64,000 nt of DNA, from assembly GCA_004154925.1 (NCBI GenBank), contig QJNS01000024.1:372001-436000 (forward strand). Direction: 5' to 3'. The position numbers and the translations under genes are program-made. Source of the stretch: Monosporascus cannonballus. Its lineage: Eukaryota; Ascomycota; Sordariomycetes; Xylariales. Of the stretch, positions 59,061 through 64,000 are shown one piece after another. The notes under the pieces were generated by a model. The model did no database searches, was not told the origin of the DNA, and was given only the letters and a program-made list of their open reading frames with translations. The stretch's first letter is position 1; each line of letters opens with the position of its first letter.

Positions 59061-61307
59061 TCACTTGACCTTTCCCATAATCGTCTCGGGGCCCCTAACG
59101 ACCTCCATCTGCGCGGCCCGAGCTTTGATCCCATTGAGCATGCTCCTCTCAAAGTCGTCGCGGGCGCGGAGCACGGCCTCGACCCACGTGATCTGGAGGT
59201 CCCAGTAGAGGGACTTGAAGCCGGCGAAGACGTCGGGGATGTTCTCCTTGGGCTCCTGCAGCAGCTTGAGGAACCACTCGGTGACCCGCCAGGTCTGCTT
59301 AATCGAATCCGGGTTCGGCAGCGTGTTGAAGAACTCGAAGGCCGTCGAGATATCGTCGAAGACCTTGTCTGAGAAGGGGTCGCCGCGCCGCAGCTTGGCA
59401 CCCCGGTTGCGCACGCTCATCAGGTACCGCACGAGCAGCTCGTCGGCGAAAATCTCCGTGAAGATCTCCACCAGCGAGTGGTGGAGCACCTGCTGGTAGT
59501 CGTTGACGTACTCCTCGAACGTCACGATCATCTGCCGCATCGCCGTCGTCTCGTACCACTTCGGCGTGAAGAACGTTGGCATGACGGACTTGAAGTCCAC
59601 GGCGATAACAAGCTTGACGAACTTGTTGAGGCACCATGTGCTGAGATCGACATAGCCGTCGCGTAGCGTGTCGATTTCGGCCTCAGATCGCTCCATGTAT
59701 TGCGGTATGACGAGTGGCTCGTACTTCTGCTTGAAGCTTGAGAGGTATCCCCACTTACCCTCCTCCTCGTTATCGTCTATGCAGGCCATCTGGTCGTTGG
59801 CAGTAGCAATCAGCCAGTCCTGCAGGGGTTGGAAACCCTCTAATTCTAGGACGGCGCCGGACTCGTATTTTTCCACTTCGTCTTCCAGCATCTTCTGCAA
59901 CGACTGCTGCCGGTCACGCAATCGAAGGAACATGGCATCTATAACACCCTCTGCAACGTCCGTCCTCTGCGAGTTGCCCGCGGCATCTACCTGCTCCCGA
60001 AGCATTCGCCACATGTCTACCAAATGCTTGGTCCGGAAATACCCATACTCGTCTTGGTCCAGATTTGAGCCTTCCACATTGCGATCTACGAAATCGCGTC
60101 TCTCTTGGGTAAATATTCTCTCGATCCATTCGTCAAGGAATTTGATGATGAGTTGTCGGAAGTCCTTGACCAGCTCCTGCTCCCGGTTATCGATTACGTG
60201 GGGCTTGAGCTCGCTTTCGTCAAACCCAAGTCTCTTCATCTTTTTGTAGTATTTCTCTGGGTAGTTGACTATCTCCAACGTATGCGCAGAGCTCGATTCA
60301 GGATCCTCAATCAGCTCGATCAAGAAATCATGCATCAGCTGGTGATATATGTCGCCAAAGGTCTTGAGAATCTTCCATTTCTTAGGCATAAGAGGTACCA
60401 TCCCTTGCTTGACCGCATTGAGGTCGTTGAAGAACCATCTCATTGACTTGTCCAGTCTTGTCGGATCTCCCAGGAACTCTTCCCTAACCTCAGCGAACTG
60501 ACCTTTGGCGTTGATGGCAATTGCTTCCAAGAATTTTTTCTTGTATCCTCGAACCTTCTTGGCGCCATCGGTGATGCTTTGGAATCGGAAGGCCATCTCT
60601 CTATGATCCTTTAATGCCTCTTGTAGGGCCTCTACCCTCTGATCACTCTTCTCTTCGGCTTCGACAATAATCGCAAGACGAACGATGAGCCCAGTATTGT
60701 CTGCTACCACCAGATTGACGACATTGAGCGCAATAAGACCGACATGTTCATCGAACCACTCAATGGCGTCGTCCAACCGTGCGAAGTAATCCTCCAGTGT
60801 CGACTGCAGGCTCGGGTCCTCCGCTCGTTCTATCTGCTCCATCGCGTCATCTCGGATATTCCGCAGTTGCGTCAGCTCGTAGTGCACATTCAGTAGGTTC
60901 GGCATGGTCTCCTTGTCTTCCTCGTCCTCCTTCAACATATTCTCGACCCTGTTTAGGCGAGTATTAAACGTCTCTAGATTCTCGACCATGGCCTCGACGG
61001 CGCCAAAATTCCGGTGGGCCTGCGACACGAGATTGATGCTGGCAAAGTCCTTGATCATGTTCTGCGACTCGGAGCACAATTGGTCGATCTTCATCATCTC
61101 CTCCTTGATAGCTTGCACAGTCTTCTGGCCGTCGGTGAGGCCGTTCATTCCAGTCTGGGTGGTCTCTAGTTGCTCGCGCAGACCACCGCGTAGTTGGGAG
61201 TCAACAGCATTCTTCTTGCGCGTGAATTCCAGCTTCATCGCAGGTATCTTATCCAGGTCATCGGGGTGTCGCAGAAGCTCCGAGAGCTTCACCGGCGGCG
61301 TGTCCAT
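59061..61307 (-). CDS. SEC6: Exocyst complex subunit Sec6
   Basis: Single-exon gene of 748 aa starting at ATG 61307 (MDTPPVKLSELLRHPDDLDK). Sec6 is part of the exocyst, which tethers secretory vesicles to the plasma membrane at sites of polarised growth, and interacts with SNAREs. The N-terminal ~150 residues are predicted helical coiled coil (EEMMKIDQLCSESQNMIKDF; NFGAVEAMVENLETFNTRL). The central and C-terminal parts show Sec6 family sequence such as EEFLGDPTRLDKSMRWFFND, FRTKHLVDMWRMLREQVD, GFQPLQDWLIATANDQMACI and KQKYEPLVIPQYMERSEAEI. The length is typical for fungal Sec6. There is no signal peptide or membrane segment. It appears intact and essential by family knowledge. Confidence 0.95.
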   Translation of the reverse strand: MDTPPVKLSELLRHPDDLDKIPAMKLEFTRKKNAVDSQLRGGLREQLETTQTGMNGLTDGQKTVQAIKEEMMKIDQLCSESQNMIKDFASINLVSQAHRNFGAVEAMVENLETFNTRLNRVENMLKEDEEDKETMPNLLNVHYELTQLRNIRDDAMEQIERAEDPSLQSTLEDYFARLDDAIEWFDEHVGLIALNVVNLVVADNTGLIVRLAIIVEAEEKSDQRVEALQEALKDHREMAFRFQSITDGAKKVRGYKKKFLEAIAINAKGQFAEVREEFLGDPTRLDKSMRWFFNDLNAVKQGMVPLMPKKWKILKTFGDIYHQLMHDFLIELIEDPESSSAHTLEIVNYPEKYYKKMKRLGFDESELKPHVIDNREQELVKDFRQLIIKFLDEWIERIFTQERRDFVDRNVEGSNLDQDEYGYFRTKHLVDMWRMLREQVDAAGNSQRTDVAEGVIDAMFLRLRDRQQSLQKMLEDEVEKYESGAVLELEGFQPLQDWLIATANDQMACIDDNEEEGKWGYLSSFKQKYEPLVIPQYMERSEAEIDTLRDGYVDLSTWCLNKFVKLVIAVDFKSVMPTFFTPKWYETTAMRQMIVTFEEYVNDYQQVLHHSLVEIFTEIFADELLVRYLMSVRNRGAKLRRGDPFSDKVFDDISTAFEFFNTLPNPDSIKQTWRVTEWFLKLLQEPKENIPDVFAGFKSLYWDLQITWVEAVLRARDDFERSMLNGIKARAAQMEVVRGPETIMGKVK

Positions 61308-61806
61308 GGCGGGGGATTTGGTAGTGCCTTCGCGGCCGTAATTCGATAAGTATCAGACCATCACGCGGGAGATGTTGTTTATGGACGCTGCACTACTCTC
61401 GAGTCGGGGCCGTAGTTGTGTCCTAGTTGCGCGGTTCGATAGTTTTGGTAGATGTTCATTCGAGGCCACCCAGAATTGGACGGGCTCCGAGGGACGTAGC
61501 AAGGGGTTACGTAAATATGCATTAATCAGAGTATGTTTCTCGAAGATTGCACTCCCCGCCTAGGAGCATATTGCTTCCTTGATATCATATCATAGGATAA
61601 CAGTGCGACTACGAGTCTACCACTTCGAAGTCTGGACAGAAACGAGCCTCTTTTCTTAAAAAAAAAAAAATAAAATAAAATAAAATTTTCTTTTAAAAAA
61701 GCAGCTATCAATTGAAATTATTATATTCATTTAGTTAGAGGAAGCTGCGCCGAGGCATACGCCCCAAGCGGGTGTAAGTATTGTTGTGATCTTCAGTTAT
61801 TCCTCC
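61308..61806. other. SEC6 promoter region
   Basis: About 500 bp upstream of SEC6 and downstream of the next minus-strand ORF. It contains an A-rich tract with AAATA repeats at about 61658-61690. No gene. Confidence 0.5.
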
Positions 61807-62410
61807 TTAGCCACCAGGCCTGTCCGCATCAATTGGCGGAAGCCCGGGCTGCCCAGTTACACCTTCCAAGGTAAGCCTATGCGGTCCGATGTAGGTCTGC
61901 ACGCGCTCTCCAGCCACGTCGGGATCTACCCCTTCAATAGCATTGGCTTCGACGGTATAGGAGCTGGGGAATTCGTCTAGCTCAGTCCCGCCAGGGTCTA
62001 GATAGAGCATAACAGCTGAATCTTCGCTTCCCCATCTGGCCTTATGGTCTGCGAAAAGCTTGTTCCACTTTCCGTCGGAAATGAGTTGGAGGGTCCGGAA
62101 CGGGAAGGCAGTGGTCAACAGTAATTCCACCTGCTGTCGACAAGGAATTGGTCCTCGCTGGCAACGGTGCTGCTGCAGTTCATCCCCTCCATTATGCTCC
62201 CCGGCTTCCGTAGTAGGGGTAGGGGAGTACCTGGATCGCCGGGTCACCGAAGCCGCCTCCCATTTTGGAAATGGTGCTTATTCTCCTCTTCTCGGCTGGA
62301 GCCCACTGGAGGTGAGGTCAGAAATCTCGAAATCCCAATACGCCTGGTTGTTGCACGGCTGGCGTTATGAGGCCTATTGCCGCCAGCGCCATGGCGAAAA
62401 ATGGCTTCAT
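61807..62410 (-). CDS. Possible small secreted protein, splicing uncertain
   Basis: A minus-strand ATG at 62410 begins a good signal peptide (MKPFFAMALAAIGLITPA). The open frame ends soon after, but possible introns lead to a second stretch around 62230-62300 (GGGFGDPAIQ) and then to the frame ending at 61807 (VELLLTTAFPFRTLQLISDG; SSYTVEANAIEGVDPDVAGE). A 51-nt intron from GTGCAA to TCCAG and a 57-nt intron from GTACTC to CTGCAG would join these in frame. Neither donor is strong. I do not recognise a family. If correct, the product is about 190 aa, has few cysteines and is exported. It could equally be a decayed gene or a chance arrangement. Confidence 0.35.
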
Positions 62411-63596
62411 ATTCGCACGGGTTTCTGAGAGTGTTGAGACTATCGGTCAAAGATAGCAGGTTCGCGGTCGTATGTTTGGCAAGGGGTGTCGGGACATAGG
62501 ATGGCATTGCTCCAGCGTTTACCACAATTAGCTAAACGCCTTCAAAGCATGGCCACCCACCTCTAGTATAGTCGTCAGCGATTTGAGCTATCATGTTAGA
62601 TTACGGAGTCAGTATCAGCTTTCTTTCGCATGTGACGAACTGGAGAAATAGCCCCTTTTGGTTTTTTCCACAGGAGGCAAGCTGCTGTGTAGGCATCATC
62701 CAACCACTCCTGAAGAGCTTATCGTCACTCTCGAACGGTAAGGCAAACAAAAAAAACCAAAGCATGGCGCATCGCATAGGTTGGTGTAATTCTTGCCCCT
62801 CAACAAAATGTAACAGATTTCCTTCGATGTACGCATGGGGATTTCTAAAATCTTTTATGGAAACCCGTGGCGAGAAGCTAGATTCCATGATATGCAATGA
62901 CATTTTTAGGCGCACACAGAAGAGCATAAAATTAGCTAGAGGATACTAGGGCTGGTTTCGTACAGAGTACGTGACTCGAGTCAGACATTGATCTTTAGGC
63001 TCTTTGGAGAAACGAGGAGAGAAAGATAGGGGCTACCTAGAGGCGTTCTCGAGAACTGGTACTAGTGCTCAACTTTCGATTTTATAATTTGATTTTTGTG
63101 TGCCGTTCCGAAATGTTCCATTTACGCACATAAAGCTTACGTTGAGGCTGGCTCTTTGACATTTTACTCCTGGGGATGCATGACGTTCATAGCATTTGGA
63201 TAAAGGGTAATACAATGAGGAACTACCAATGAGAGCGCTTGCTTACAAATATGAAAATTATTCTCCTGGGAAGGAAAAAATATGCCAGCAATCGGAGTCC
63301 TCTCGCTATAGGACAATGGATTACTACGTCTCATCGTTGAAGACTGCTCAGAACCTGTGTATTTATCGTATTAAATCAGGTCAAACCAGACCGGACGAGT
63401 GCGTCTGCCTTAAAGTTCTCCCTTGACTAAGTGTGACAACAGACATGTCTGCACCATATCAGAGATATCTCCCTCGACGCGAAGCAACATGATCCTTCCA
63501 TTCCGGGCATAGTGCCACATTCTGTGTTTCTCTTCCGTCGTGTCGACCCAGTGTCCTCATCGCCACGGCCCAACGCCCATCTCCGGCGGATCCACT
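62411..63596. other. Intergenic region
   Basis: About 1.2 kb. The overlapping opposite-strand ORFs at 62593-62949 lack splice support and family features. No repeats stand out. Confidence 0.5.
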
Positions 63597-64000
63597 TCAT
63601 GAGAGGCGTTCGTCAATCTTCTTCATCAAGCCATGGGTGAACAGGGGGCAGTCCTCCACCAGCGTCTTGAACCCGTCGTATGCGGTGAGGTTCTCATAGA
63701 TGCATCCTGAATAGTGTACTAGCATGGTGCACATCTTATCACCTTCGGCTGACTCCGAAAAGGAGTTAAAAGCGTAGGCTATGAGGGAAACTATATCACC
63801 GAGGCGGCTAGGATATGGAGTGAAGATTTTCAACGTCTCCCAAAGCTTGTGAAGTGCCAGCTTGCCTAGCTTAGGGACGTCGTATTTGTCAGCCATGACG
63901 TATAGTCGGGCGTGGGAGAGAAAGACCGGAGCGTAGTTCTCGTCATATTTTGTATTCTGCCGAGGCGGTGGCGAGTGCGACGGGCATGGATATGAGGAGC
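63597..64000 (-). CDS. BTB-domain protein, 3' part only (5' end beyond window)
   Basis: The minus-strand frame is open from the window edge to a stop at 63597. It reads RQNTKYDENYAPVFLSHARL, then YVMADKYDVPKLGKLALHKL, the junction at the end of a BTB/POZ domain and the start of the helical region seen in many fungal BTB proteins. The C-terminal ~95 residues (LGDIVSLIAYAFNSF; EDCPLFTHGLMKKIDERLS) follow the same pattern. The BTB core itself must lie beyond position 64000. Partner and role are unknown. An ATG at 63896 exists but would remove the conserved segment, so it is not the true start. Confidence 0.75.
   Translation of the reverse strand, partial: SSYPCPSHSPPPRQNTKYDENYAPVFLSHARLYVMADKYDVPKLGKLALHKLWETLKIFTPYPSRLGDIVSLIAYAFNSFSESAEGDKMCTMLVHYSGCIYENLTAYDGFKTLVEDCPLFTHGLMKKIDERLS

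Overview
This window looks like genomic DNA of a filamentous ascomycete (Pezizomycotina, most likely Sordariomycetes). Genes lie on both strands without operons. Introns are short (about 50-190 nt, mostly 50-70), usually with CTAAC/CTGAC-like branch points. The families present are typical of filamentous fungi: HET, NACHT-ankyrin, BTB, PPR, NmrA-like, an AcuM-type zinc cluster regulator and a GH30 hydrolase. The first 2.9 kb is an extremely AT-rich block poor in CA/TG, the signature of repeat-induced point mutation (RIP). I worked by eye from the sequence and a six-frame translation. Splice sites were chosen by GT-AG (or GC-AG) borders, reading-frame continuity and remembered family sequence; no search was run.

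Layout. 1-2.9 kb: RIP-degraded repeat. 3.2-3.9 kb: dimeric alpha/beta-barrel (ABM-like) protein. 4.1-5.9 kb: frameshifted pseudogene of a large fungal family of unknown function. 9.7-12.2 kb: conserved coiled-coil protein with a long leader and a 5'UTR intron that ends 6 nt before the start codon. 14.4-16.0 kb: secreted M28 aminopeptidase. 16.2-16.8 kb: MITE-like inverted repeat and a 19-bp tandem repeat. 17.9-20.8 kb: two convergent paralogous von Willebrand A (vWA) genes. 21.5-24.7 kb: a divergent pair, a PPR protein and mitochondrial ribosomal protein mS23. 25.4-32.9 kb: a decaying NACHT-ankyrin gene, a BTB-domain gene and a damaged HET gene, an allorecognition-like neighbourhood. 34.4-41.7 kb: aldehyde dehydrogenase and xanthine dehydrogenase, divergently transcribed. 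42.6-43.7 kb: NmrA-like protein with one frameshift in a G run. 43.7-46.5 kb: gene-poor stretch holding a 57-nt G run. 46.5-49.8 kb: meiotic ZIP4/SPO22 gene with an in-frame stop. 50.4-52.8 kb: AcuM/Rds2-type gluconeogenesis regulator with two micro-exons in the zinc cluster. 55.3-57.2 kb: GH30 glycanase. 59.1-61.3 kb: exocyst subunit Sec6. 61.8-62.4 kb: possible small secreted protein. 63.6 kb to the end: a truncated BTB-protein gene.

The genes do not form one pathway. Housekeeping genes (Sec6, mS23, xanthine dehydrogenase, the AcuM-type regulator) are mixed with rapidly evolving or decaying accessory genes. The most unusual observations are the tail-to-tail vWA pair, in which both proteins carry a PPxY motif before the vWA domain; the ZIP4 gene with weak or non-canonical splice donors, a probable GC-AG intron and a nonsense codon; the 23-nt and 18-nt exons inside the zinc-cluster coding region; and the NLR/BTB/HET cluster caught during decay. 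I found no convincing tRNA, rRNA or CRISPR array.
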